From: Bacteroidia bacterium
GTDB taxonomy: Bacteria; Bacteroidota; Bacteroidia; AKYH767-A; OLB10
DNA: 43,432 bases
Assembly: GCA_016788065.1 (NCBI GenBank)
Contig: JAEUTI010000011.1
Span: forward strand, 1-43,432
Direction: 5' to 3'
This document shows, in pieces, positions 1 through 7,137 of this stretch. The notes under the pieces were generated by a model. That model was not told the origin of the DNA. It did no database searches and saw nothing but the letters and a program-made list of their open reading frames with translations. The position numbers and the translations under genes were made by a program. The first letter of the stretch is position 1, and each line of letters begins with the position of its first letter.

Positions 1-85
<85 letters not shown>

Positions 86-189
86 ATGAAAGTAGTTTAT
101 TACAGCACCTAAAAGTAGAGAAAAGGAAATAAAGTTCCAAATTTTTAGTTCTAAAAGCATATTAAATGACACATTAATTACTGATTCGT

Positions 190-197
190 TACCTTTG
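190..197 (+). promoter_or_regulatory. Probable -7 promoter element (TACCTTTG)
   Basis: TACCTTTG fits the Bacteroidota -7 consensus TAnnTTTG exactly and lies 25 bases upstream of the ATG at 223. No clear -33 TTG is seen at the expected distance. The gap 85-189 is AT-rich and shows nothing else. Confidence 0.5.
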
Positions 198-222
198 TAA
201 ATCGAATGTTAATCAAAATATT

Positions 223-789
223 ATGAAAAAAATTGTCTTGATAATTGTTGGAGTATTGCTGACGACACAAGTTTTAATTGCGCAAAAGAAAAAAGAGCCC
301 TTGGTAATGCCGGATCTGCCCACGAATTCTGAAACGGGCTTGTTCAGTTATACGGAAGTGGTTGAGGTCCCATCTGTTTCGAAAGCTGAATTATACAAGC
401 GTGCTTTAGCCTGGGCGAACACCTATTTTAAAAACCCAACAGATGTAATCAGGGAAAAGAATGAGGAAACAGGAGAGATTCTGTGTAAAGCCCGGTTTCG
501 TATTATGAATGAGGCCGATAAAGATGGTGTTGCTACCAATGCCGGAGATGTTATGTACAGTTTAACCATCAGTTTAAAGGATGGCAAGTATAAATATGAG
601 CTTACCAAATTTAACTGGCAACAAAAATCGGCATTCCCGATCGAGCGTTGGAAAGATATTAATTCACCATCCTTTATTCCTGCCTATGCTTATTATCTGA
701 AGCAGGCAGATGATAAAGCAAAGGAAATTACATCAAGCTTGAAAAAAGGGATGCTAGCGACAGGTAAAAAAGCAAATGCCGAATGGTAA
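223..789 (+). CDS. Secreted DUF4468-type protein
   Basis: This is a 188-aa protein of unknown role, probably periplasmic. Residues 1-20 form a Sec signal peptide (two lysines, a hydrophobic stretch, then IAQ before a lysine run). The body, from about residue 40 to 150, carries the LYKRALAWANTYFKNP segment and the strand-rich layout I associate with DUF4468, a TBP-like fold common in Bacteroidota exported proteins; that assignment is from memory. The ATG start is supported by the signal peptide directly behind it and by TACCTTTG 25 bases upstream. It ends 3 bases before the end of the convergent amidohydrolase gene, so the two share a tail-to-tail junction with no room for a separate terminator. 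The lysine-rich tail is probably disordered. Confidence 0.75.
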   Translation: MKKIVLIIVGVLLTTQVLIAQKKKEPLVMPDLPTNSETGLFSYTEVVEVPSVSKAELYKRALAWANTYFKNPTDVIREKNEETGEILCKARFRIMNEADKDGVATNAGDVMYSLTISLKDGKYKYELTKFNWQQKSAFPIERWKDINSPSFIPAYAYYLKQADDKAKEITSSLKKGMLATGKKANAEW

Positions 790-792
790 TTG

Positions 793-1965
793 TTATTTAA
801 TTCGATGTACAGAAATATTTTCTTGAAGTTGTTGATGTGCTTTTTTCAATTCCGGAAAATTCAGAATTCCGGGAGTTCTTCCAATTTCAAAAGTTCCTAA
901 ATGTGACAACCTCATAAAGGCGGCACCGTTTGATGTAGCCCAATGTAGCAATTCACCGGTGCCGATTTCCGGATGATGTTTTGCAATCGTTTTTAATTCT
1001 TCCAATACTGAAAGTTGGTGATTGGAAGCCAGGCTATCAGTACCGATGGTAATTTGAGCACCGGTTTTCCGGAGTAAGGCAATATCAGGAATACGATCTT
1101 CGATATACAAGTTTGCCAGCGGGCAAAGACAAAACCAGATTCTATCCTTCAAGTTTTTCGAGAATAAAAAATGTAAATCTTTCTCCCTGATAAAAGTGTT
1201 ATGCACCAGCAGGATATTTCCTTTTTCAGGGAAAAACCGGGATGAACGTTGAATGGACTCTGTGGGGAAAGGAATGTCATCATAAAAATCGACCCCGGCT
1301 TTTTGCATCAATTCAAATAACTTTCCTTCGTGCAATTCAAAGAGTTCATTTTCTCCGGAGCTTTCCTGATTGTGCAGCGACCAGAGGGTATCAGTGGTGT
1401 TGTTATGAGCTGCAATGCTGCTGAATAATTTATCCGAAACTGAATAAGGAGCATGCGGAGTAAGGGAGGCGGCAAGTTGCGATGATAATGCATTTTCATA
1501 TAGCCTCAATCCGTTAGAATAGGCATCGTGTGTTGCAGCTTTTCTGATGTCAAATAATTCAATAAAGCTATGGTAAACTATTTTGCTTACTAGTTTAACA
1601 GCAAACGAATCGGTAGTATTACAAATATCGGCAACAGCCATGATGCCATTTTCCCACATTTGGTGATCTGCATTTTTAATAGCATCAGGATCGGGTGAGG
1701 GATCATTTTTTCGTGCATGAAGAAAATCGGAAATAAATCCGTGCAGTCCATTTTTTTGCGGAATTCGGTTTTCGAGGTGTGATAATTCGAGATGGCAATG
1801 TGTGTTAATGAATCCGGGGGAAACAGTGCCGGAAAAATGTTCATCGATTTGCTCTTTGATGGGGCCGAAATAATGAATGGTTCCACGATCATCAAATGTG
1901 AGCTGGTGTCCGGCTACCAGTTCTCCGGTTGGGGTGAGCATGAGATCGGCGGAAATGCGTTTCAT
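793..1965 (-). CDS. Amidohydrolase, aminofutalosine/SAH-deaminase-like
   Basis: A 390-aa metal-dependent hydrolase of the amidohydrolase superfamily. Visible active-site residues are H56-x-H58 in NTHCHLELSHL, the segment LTPHAPYSVS (H171), H198 and E201 in SLHNQES, H254 in LLVHNTF, and D309 in GTDSLASN. HAPYSVS and GTDSLASN are typical of the MTA/SAH/aminodeoxyfutalosine deaminase branch rather than of dihydroorotases. A role in menaquinone synthesis by the futalosine route (6-aminodeoxyfutalosine to futalosine) is plausible but is inference, since no other mqn gene is in the window. The length is usual for the family. It is divergent from rlmN, with 113 bp between the two start codons. AGACCTTTG just upstream of its ATG is a near match to the promoter consensus. 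Confidence 0.8.
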   Translation of the reverse strand: MKRISADLMLTPTGELVAGHQLTFDDRGTIHYFGPIKEQIDEHFSGTVSPGFINTHCHLELSHLENRIPQKNGLHGFISDFLHARKNDPSPDPDAIKNADHQMWENGIMAVADICNTTDSFAVKLVSKIVYHSFIELFDIRKAATHDAYSNGLRLYENALSSQLAASLTPHAPYSVSDKLFSSIAAHNNTTDTLWSLHNQESSGENELFELHEGKLFELMQKAGVDFYDDIPFPTESIQRSSRFFPEKGNILLVHNTFIREKDLHFLFSKNLKDRIWFCLCPLANLYIEDRIPDIALLRKTGAQITIGTDSLASNHQLSVLEELKTIAKHHPEIGTGELLHWATSNGAAFMRLSHLGTFEIGRTPGILNFPELKKAHQQLQENISVHRIK

Positions 1966-2039
1966 TTCTCAAAGGTCTGATTTTAATGGGAGACGAGCCA
2001 AATGGAAGTAGTTAATTTTGTATTTGTTTGATATTTAAG

Positions 2040-2071
2040 TTGTTAGAACTTATATTTTTGCCGTATCTTTG
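2040..2071 (+). promoter_or_regulatory. Promoter for rlmN (TTG-N21-TATCTTTG)
   Basis: A TTG at 2040-2042 and TATCTTTG at 2064-2071 are separated by 21 bases, as in the main Bacteroidota sigma factor promoter. The expected transcription start is about 2076-2078, directly before the ATG at 2079. This gives a leaderless or nearly leaderless mRNA and excludes an upstream in-frame start at 2028. Confidence 0.7.
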
Positions 2072-2078
2072 CACTTCC

Positions 2079-3119
2079 ATGCAAACCTCCAGACAAGACA
2101 TCCGATTATTATCGAAAGAAGCTTTGACGGCTTATTTCGCCACCATTGGTGAGAAGCCATTTCGGGCAAAGCAGGTTTATGAATGGATCTGGAAAAAATC
2201 GGCACGTTCTTTTGAGGAGATGACGAACTTATCGAAGGAACTTCGGAATACTCTGGAAGAACATTTTGTAATAAATGCAATTTCTGTTGCCACAAAGCAA
2301 ACGAGTAATGACCGGACTATCAAGAGTGGATTCAAGCTGCATGATAGTCACATTATTGAAGGTGTTTTAATTCCTACGGAAGATCGAATGACTGCTTGTG
2401 TATCATCACAGGTTGGTTGCAGTTTAACCTGTAAGTTTTGTGCCACCGGCCGCCTCGATCGCATCCGGAATCTGGATGCTGCAGAGATTTATGATCAGGT
2501 AGCCATTATAAAGCATCAGGCAGAATCGGCATATGGTATTCCATTGAGCAATGTTGTTTACATGGGAATGGGTGAGCCTCTTTTAAATTATGCTAATGTG
2601 TTAGAATCGATTGAGCGGATTACTTCTCATGAGGGATTGGGAATGGCGCCTAAGCGGATTACGGTTTCGACAGCCGGCATCGCTAAAATGATTAAGAAGC
2701 TGGGTGATGATCAGGTAAAGTTTAATTTGGCCTTAAGTCTACATGCTGCCAATGACATCAAGCGTGACAAGATTATGCCTATTAATGAACACAATTCGCT
2801 GGAGGCTTTGAAAGAAGCGTTGCAATATTTTTATAGTAAGACCAAGTCGAGAGTTACCTTGGAGTATATAGTTTTCAAAGGATTTAATGATGAGATATCA
2901 GATGCACGTGAATTGGCGGAATTTTGCAAATCTGTTCCATGTAAAGTAAATCTTATTGAATATAATCCGATAGAAGGTGGTGAATTTACCAATGCCGCTG
3001 AAGATAAGATTAATGCTTTTTGGCAGTTTTTAGTTGACAGGAATATCATTGTCAATTTTCGCCGCAGTCGTGGTAAAGACATTGATGCAGCATGCGGCCA
3101 GTTGGCGAATAAGCATTAA
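2079..3119 (+). CDS. rlmN: 23S rRNA/tRNA adenine-C2 methyltransferase RlmN
   Basis: A radical SAM enzyme that methylates C2 of A2503 in 23S rRNA and of A37 in some tRNAs. It is 346 aa long. The 4Fe-4S motif C114-x3-C118-x2-C121 lies in VGCSLTCKFCATG. The conserved substrate cysteine is C339 in the C-terminal DAACGQLANKH. GMGEPLLN and the N-terminal RAKQVYEWIWKK helix are family hallmarks. A longer in-frame reading from 2028 is possible, but its extra 17 residues are unlike RlmN and would be encoded by the promoter itself, so the start at 2079 is chosen. It stands alone, divergent from the amidohydrolase and followed by about 300 bp of AT-rich spacer before the restriction-modification island. 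Confidence 0.96.
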   Translation: MQTSRQDIRLLSKEALTAYFATIGEKPFRAKQVYEWIWKKSARSFEEMTNLSKELRNTLEEHFVINAISVATKQTSNDRTIKSGFKLHDSHIIEGVLIPTEDRMTACVSSQVGCSLTCKFCATGRLDRIRNLDAAEIYDQVAIIKHQAESAYGIPLSNVVYMGMGEPLLNYANVLESIERITSHEGLGMAPKRITVSTAGIAKMIKKLGDDQVKFNLALSLHAANDIKRDKIMPINEHNSLEALKEALQYFYSKTKSRVTLEYIVFKGFNDEISDARELAEFCKSVPCKVNLIEYNPIEGGEFTNAAEDKINAFWQFLVDRNIIVNFRRSRGKDIDAACGQLANKH

Positions 3120-3363
3120 TTGATTGAGCAAATGGAAATCTCTGCTAATTCTTATTTCTGGACGAAAATTCAAATTTTTCAGATTAGAATTTAACATATA
3201 TGAGAATGTAATTTTAAGCATGTTAAGATTAGAATGAATTTCGTTTTTCCTAATTGCTTTTAAGATTATGGCTCCGTAGCTAATCCACTTTAAATTCAAA
3301 TTCGTAAAGATCCCCAAGTTGTGAAATTTAGTATTTACCGCAAGCTTTAGATGAATATAATGA
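3120..3363. other. AT-rich spacer before the R-M island
   Basis: No credible gene. Reading frames here are shadows that run back into rlmN. The segment AGATTAGAAT occurs twice (about 3182-3191 and 3227-3236). Composition drops in GC relative to rlmN, consistent with the left edge of an acquired island. No terminator hairpin with a T-run was found after rlmN. Confidence 0.5.
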
Positions 3364-3389
3364 TACTTATAGTCCGTAGACTTATTAAC
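3364..3389 (+). promoter_or_regulatory. Candidate C-box operator of the R-M controller
   Basis: TACTTATAGTC (3364-3374) matches the C-box consensus GACTnnnAGTC at all but the first position. It is followed by CGTA and then GACTTATTAAC (3379-3389), whose left half is again GACT. The centre AGTC-CGTA-GACT (3371-3382) is a perfect inverted repeat. C-boxes are the binding sites of small XRE controller proteins in type II restriction-modification systems. This one lies 34 bases before the start of just such a gene, so autoregulation is the natural reading. Confidence 0.65.
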
Positions 3390-3423
3390 ATCAATTCTAG
3401 ACCTTCGTTCACAAAATCCTAAA

Positions 3424-3651
3424 ATGGGAGCAACTTATTCAAAAGACGAAAAACTTTTTCTGCAGCAAATTGGCGAAAGAATTAAAAATCTGAGAATTGA
3501 AGCGAATCTTTCTCAGGAAAAATTGGCTTTTTCTTGTGATTTAGACAGAACTTATATTGGCTCTGTTGAAAGAGGAGAAAGAAATATATCCGCTTTAAAT
3601 ATTAGAAAAATAGCAAAGGCCCTTAAAGTAAAACCGTCCGAATTGGTATGA
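3424..3651 (+). CDS. XRE-family controller protein (C protein) of R-M system
   Basis: A 75-aa helix-turn-helix protein that is all one DNA-binding domain. The HTH region covers residues 17-72 (IGERIKNLRIEANLSQEKLA, then LDRTYIGSVERGERNIS). Size, the motif SQEKLAFSCDLDRTYIGSVERGERN and position directly before a restriction gene fit the C-protein family, which delays endonuclease expression until the methyltransferase has protected the DNA. It overlaps the endonuclease start by 4 bp (ATGA), so the two are translationally coupled. The C-box-like palindrome 34 bases upstream is its probable operator. As a C protein it would act as a dimer, activating at low and repressing at high concentration; that mechanism is family knowledge. 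Confidence 0.85.
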   Translation: MGATYSKDEKLFLQQIGERIKNLRIEANLSQEKLAFSCDLDRTYIGSVERGERNISALNIRKIAKALKVKPSELV

Positions 3652-4766
3652 ACAAAAAATTTAAATTTCCGCCAAAATCAAAAAAATTACTAACAGACCC
3701 CAATTTGATAGCACAAAGGTTATCTATACTTGTAGGTAAACCATTTTTTTTGACAGGAAAAACCCGTACAGATGGTTCAAATGTTAGAAAGCTAGTTGCA
3801 GCGACCTTGGAAAAATATCCTTTACCAGAACTTGCAGAAATTAGTCAATTTGAAATCGTGCCTCCTAAAGGGAAAGGGATTCCCAAAATTGCACTAGAAT
3901 TTGTTGATACTTATATTGTTTCTAGTGGAATTTCTTACAATTTGCAAGTATGGAATAGGATCCCATCTGCTGAAACTTTGCTGATCAGATATGACAATGG
4001 TGAAAACTTGAAATGTACCGATGTTAGGTTTGTTTTTGTAAAAATTAATATAGAAGAGTTAAAAATTGCTTCGGTTGTCATTCTTACACCTGGTTATATT
4101 GTCAAAAACTTTGGTGTTTTTGGTCAACCAACAATTAAGCATCAACTCTTGATATCTAAAAAAGTTCGACAGGAAATTTATGGAAGCTTTGACAAAATCC
4201 TAGTCTTCCCTGATTCAAAAAGAATGACTTATTATATTCAACATGAATATCGGCCTCCAAATATGAATATGACTGAAGAGCCTAATATTAAAAATTTGTA
4301 TTCAATAGAGTTATTGAGAATACGTGTTGCTGAAAAATTAATCGGATTTAAACTAGGTGCTGCTTCTACCAAAAATAGGGGGCAGGCATTAGAAAAAAAA
4401 ACACTTGAATTGTTAGGTTATACAATAAAAGATGAAGATTTATTATATGGCGCATACCCAGACATTAGGAATCAATTATTAGAAGTAAAAGTGCAAGATA
4501 GTCCAACTGTAGATTTGGGCAAATTTTCACCAAACAAAGAAGAAGTTGTAGCTCAAGAATTCAATTTGACCACTTTTGACGTACGCTATTTAATAGTATT
4601 GACAAATCCTCAAACAGAAATAATAGAAGGTGTAATTCTTTGTCCTGGTGAAAAGCTAGGAGAAATATTTTCATATGTGAGCACAGAAAGTTACAAATGT
4701 CAAAGAGCAATACCAATGAAATTTTTCGATAAATATAATGGAAGAAGTGTGTTTAATCCAAAATAA
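3648..4766 (+). CDS. PD-(D/E)XK restriction endonuclease (probable type II)
   Basis: A 372-aa protein. The C-terminal half carries a nuclease signature: NRGQALEKKTLELLGYT (E249) followed by YPDIRNQLLEVKVQD, in which P271-D272 and E279-V-K281 form a PD-x6-ExK catalytic site. The N-terminal 230 residues are not recognised and may hold specificity. Position between a C-protein gene and a convergent DNA methyltransferase gene makes it the restriction enzyme of the island. Its recognition site cannot be told from sequence. Its last 14 bases overlap the end of the methyltransferase gene on the other strand. Codons are AT-rich compared with the backbone genes, a sign of lateral transfer. Confidence 0.82.
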   Translation: MNKKFKFPPKSKKLLTDPNLIAQRLSILVGKPFFLTGKTRTDGSNVRKLVAATLEKYPLPELAEISQFEIVPPKGKGIPKIALEFVDTYIVSSGISYNLQVWNRIPSAETLLIRYDNGENLKCTDVRFVFVKINIEELKIASVVILTPGYIVKNFGVFGQPTIKHQLLISKKVRQEIYGSFDKILVFPDSKRMTYYIQHEYRPPNMNMTEEPNIKNLYSIELLRIRVAEKLIGFKLGAASTKNRGQALEKKTLELLGYTIKDEDLLYGAYPDIRNQLLEVKVQDSPTVDLGKFSPNKEEVVAQEFNLTTFDVRYLIVLTNPQTEIIEGVILCPGEKLGEIFSYVSTESYKCQRAIPMKFFDKYNGRSVFNPK

Positions 4767-6462
4767 AAATTGGATCCACTCCAAAAGCTTCTGCTACTTT
4801 TATTTCTAACATTTCTTCAAATTTAGATACCAAATCCTTGTCTGATGTTTCATTTAATTGCTTAACCAAAGAAATAATTTCTCTGGAAACATTGCTGTCA
4901 AATTTGGGAAGTGGATATTTTTCAACATATTGTGTAAAGTATCTTCGTCTCCCTGAATATAATTTATTTTTAAATACCAAATCGTGGTACCTAGTCATTA
5001 ATTTTGAATTTGAAATTCCTTGAATTAACAATAATTTGTCTATATCATTTTTTGATTGGGCAACAATCCAGTAACAATTACCATTCACAATTCTCCCGCC
5101 GGTATCAAAGTAAAATCTTGGGACAGAGCTTATATCTGGAAAAACCAATTTCGGGTTCTTCCATAAGTCAGGATTGTGAGGTACCCACATCTCAAACCAT
5201 TGTCGCCCTGCTTCAATAAGGTAATTTCTGGATCTCAGTTTAGCCTCATGTGTTAAAAGATAATTTTTCGCGTTTGGATATTTGTCAATGTCAACAGTTT
5301 GTTTTTTTCCATTTACTGAAATATGTGGATACAGTACTTTTAAATCAAAATTATCTGAGGCGCACCAAGCAGTAATGTTTTCTTGAGAAATTAATTCTTT
5401 CAAAAGTTCATCTTCAGGCTTAAGTCCATCTAATTCTTCCCATTTTTCACTGATGAATACTTTATCAGCAGTAGATTTAATCCCTACCTTTACCTTAAAA
5501 AAGTCTTCAATTCGATTAGATGCAGTCCTGTCAATTTTTGATACCCATTCAGATTCCGAATCAGATAGCATTTCCCAACAAACCCCCGAAGCAATTTCAT
5601 ATTTTAAAGATCCAGATGATTTTTTAAATGGTTTTTCATTCACAGAAAAATATCCAGATTGATCACATTCTAGGATGTCATAAATGGAACCCATTGGAAT
5701 TCGAACTCCTTGATATCCATTTAGTTCTTCATATATTTTAATGAAATTTGCTGAAGATGGAATTTGCAGTTTCTGCTTTCTCCCAATAAAAATAGCCGGA
5801 AGAACAGCTGCCTCAAATAGCTTAGTGTCTCCTAAGTCAATGAGCTCTAATATTTCAAAATTTTCAGATAAATATTTTCTAACACTTTCACCACTTTTTG
5901 TAGAAAGATAACGATTAGATGTGATAACACCTAATATTCCTCCTTCTTTTAGGCTTTCAGTCATTGCCATCAAAAAGGGATAGTACAAATCAACTCTACC
6001 TTTCAGTTTAAATTTCTTTGCTAATTCTTGAGCTTGAAGTGTTCCTAATATTTGAGTTCTGACGTATGGTGGATTTGCAATAACAACATCATATGTATTA
6101 TTTAGGTATTTCTTTTCTGATTTGAAGAAATTTAAAGAGATTTGATCCTCTCTTAAATCTACAGCATTTAAAAAATCTCCTTGTACAAAATCGAGAAGAT
6201 GGGGACTGTATGCTATCATCCTTTCTTTGGCCGTACTCAAATACTGATTATTCTCATCATAACCTGTCATTGAAAACCTAATTCCGGCATCTGAAAGCTT
6301 TTGACCAAGTGAGAGCAGCAATTCACCTTCACCACATGCAGGATCCAAAACATTGATTTTCTCATAGTTTATATGTTTGACTATTCGGCTAGCCAGAAAA
6401 TCTGCCAGTCCTTTAGGTGTAAAAGTTGCTCCAGTAATTTTTATTTGTTCTTTACTTAACAT
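4753..6462 (-). CDS. Adenine-N6 DNA methyltransferase (M.TaqI-like)
   Basis: A 569-aa gamma-class N6-adenine methyltransferase that would protect the host sites of the adjacent endonuclease. Numbered from an upstream in-frame GTG at 6477, motif X is TGATFTPKGLADFLA (15-29), the SAM-binding motif I is VLDPACGEGELL (43-54), and catalytic motif IV is ANPPYV (134-139). The order X-I-IV followed by a long C-terminal target-recognition region is that of M.TaqI and Eco57I-type enzymes. The ATG at 6462 is preferred over the GTG because TATCTTTG at 6489-6482 puts transcription start near 6477. It has its own promoter, facing away from the controller, which allows methylation before restriction. Confidence 0.9.
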   Translation of the reverse strand: MLSKEQIKITGATFTPKGLADFLASRIVKHINYEKINVLDPACGEGELLLSLGQKLSDAGIRFSMTGYDENNQYLSTAKERMIAYSPHLLDFVQGDFLNAVDLREDQISLNFFKSEKKYLNNTYDVVIANPPYVRTQILGTLQAQELAKKFKLKGRVDLYYPFLMAMTESLKEGGILGVITSNRYLSTKSGESVRKYLSENFEILELIDLGDTKLFEAAVLPAIFIGRKQKLQIPSSANFIKIYEELNGYQGVRIPMGSIYDILECDQSGYFSVNEKPFKKSSGSLKYEIASGVCWEMLSDSESEWVSKIDRTASNRIEDFFKVKVGIKSTADKVFISEKWEELDGLKPEDELLKELISQENITAWCASDNFDLKVLYPHISVNGKKQTVDIDKYPNAKNYLLTHEAKLRSRNYLIEAGRQWFEMWVPHNPDLWKNPKLVFPDISSVPRFYFDTGGRIVNGNCYWIVAQSKNDIDKLLLIQGISNSKLMTRYHDLVFKNKLYSGRRRYFTQYVEKYPLPKFDSNVSREIISLVKQLNETSDKDLVSKFEEMLEIKVAEAFGVDPIFILD

Positions 6463-6481
6463 ATGATTTATTTTCACACTT

Positions 6482-6489
6482 CAAAGATA
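6482..6489 (-). promoter_or_regulatory. -7 promoter element for the methyltransferase
   Basis: On the minus strand TATCTTTG runs from 6489 to 6482, an exact fit to TAnnTTTG, 19 bases before the ATG at 6462. No TTG is found at the ideal spacing; the nearest one is 15 bases upstream. It decides the start codon, because the alternative GTG at 6477 would lie at the transcription start. Confidence 0.55.
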
Positions 6490-6711
6490 CTTATAATCAT
6501 CATTCAATTCTGATAGAATCCAATTTTATATACTAAAGTTATAAACATTTTTTAATCCATAAACGAACGTAAGTCGAGTAACTCAATTGTATTTCGTAAA
6601 AATAACATATTCAATGCATTATATTAAAATTGCTAGTTCCTGTTAATTTTGTATGTATTATTAGATCATATTTTGATCACCTTTAATAATTAAGATATTA
6701 AAAGAGGTACA

Positions 6712-6764
6712 AAAAGCTAAACCGCCCTCTCAATCCATTAAAAGAGGGCGGTTGAAAAGCTTTT
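6712..6764. terminator. Long GC-stem hairpin, possibly a two-way terminator
   Basis: An 11-bp stem AACCGCCCTCT (6720-6730) with AGAGGGCGGTT (6743-6753), loop of 12, extended outward by AAAAGCT/AGCTTTT after a small internal bulge. A run of T follows on either strand (AGCTTTT on plus, AGCTTTTT on minus). It could end a short plus-strand transcript or stop read-through from the kinase operon. Confidence 0.55.
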
Positions 6765-6951
6765 CGAAAAGCAGAGATATCGCTTGCTGCATCCGGATAT
6801 CTCTATGAAAAGAACATGTCAAAGGAACGGCAGATAATTTATACCGTAAATAGCCAATGAGGAATTGTTGGGATAAATTGAGGGAACGTTGGGTATTGAC
6901 TCGTAATAGCAGTTTTTCCGTGTAATCATTTAATAGACTTTGGGAATTTCT

Positions 6952-6993
6952 TTGTAAAAAATAAAGCCATCTCAACCTTAAATGAGATGGCTT
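6952..6993 (-). terminator. Rho-independent terminator of the kinase operon
   Basis: A perfect 11-bp stem AAGCCATCTCA (6964-6974) with TGAGATGGCTT (6983-6993) and an 8-base loop. On the minus strand it is followed by TATTTTTTAC, so it terminates minus-strand transcripts. It lies about 145 bases beyond the stop of the propeller histidine kinase, the only upstream minus-strand gene. Confidence 0.7.
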
Positions 6994-7137
6994 ATCAAAA
7001 CACACATGAATCTTGTCGATGCCAGTTGAAAAGCTGAAGCACTGTGCGACTTAAGTCAATTCAAAGGAATTAAAGATTGTATTCGTTAACAACAGGTAAT
7101 GAGGGAGATGCTGTCTTGACTGAGGGAACGTAGTCCT

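Larger units (their letters stand above)
6490..7137. other. Gene-poor intergenic region with three hairpins
   Basis: About 650 bases without a convincing gene. A 91-codon frame on the minus strand (7005-6730) runs straight through two terminator-like hairpins and resembles nothing, so it is not called. Contents: an isolated plus-strand TAATTTTG at 6644-6651; a long hairpin at 6712-6764; a smaller one with stem GAGATATC/GATATCTC at 6774-6803; and a minus-strand terminator near 6993-6952. TGAGGGAACGT occurs twice (near 6890 and 7120). A short plus-strand transcript from about 6656 to 6764 is conceivable but unproven. Confidence 0.5.

Noticed and set aside
2028-2078. Longer rlmN reading starting at 2028
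   Set aside because: Its 17 extra residues are encoded by the promoter itself (TTG at 2040, TATCTTTG at 2064) and are unlike RlmN; the ATG at 2079 is the natural start.
3030-3317. 95-codon minus-strand frame overlapping the end of rlmN
   Set aside because: It runs antisense through rlmN, has no recognisable motif and shows low-complexity AT-rich composition.
6730-7005. 91-codon minus-strand frame in the hairpin region
   Set aside because: It crosses two terminator-like hairpins and has no similarity that I recognise; the hairpins explain the sequence better.
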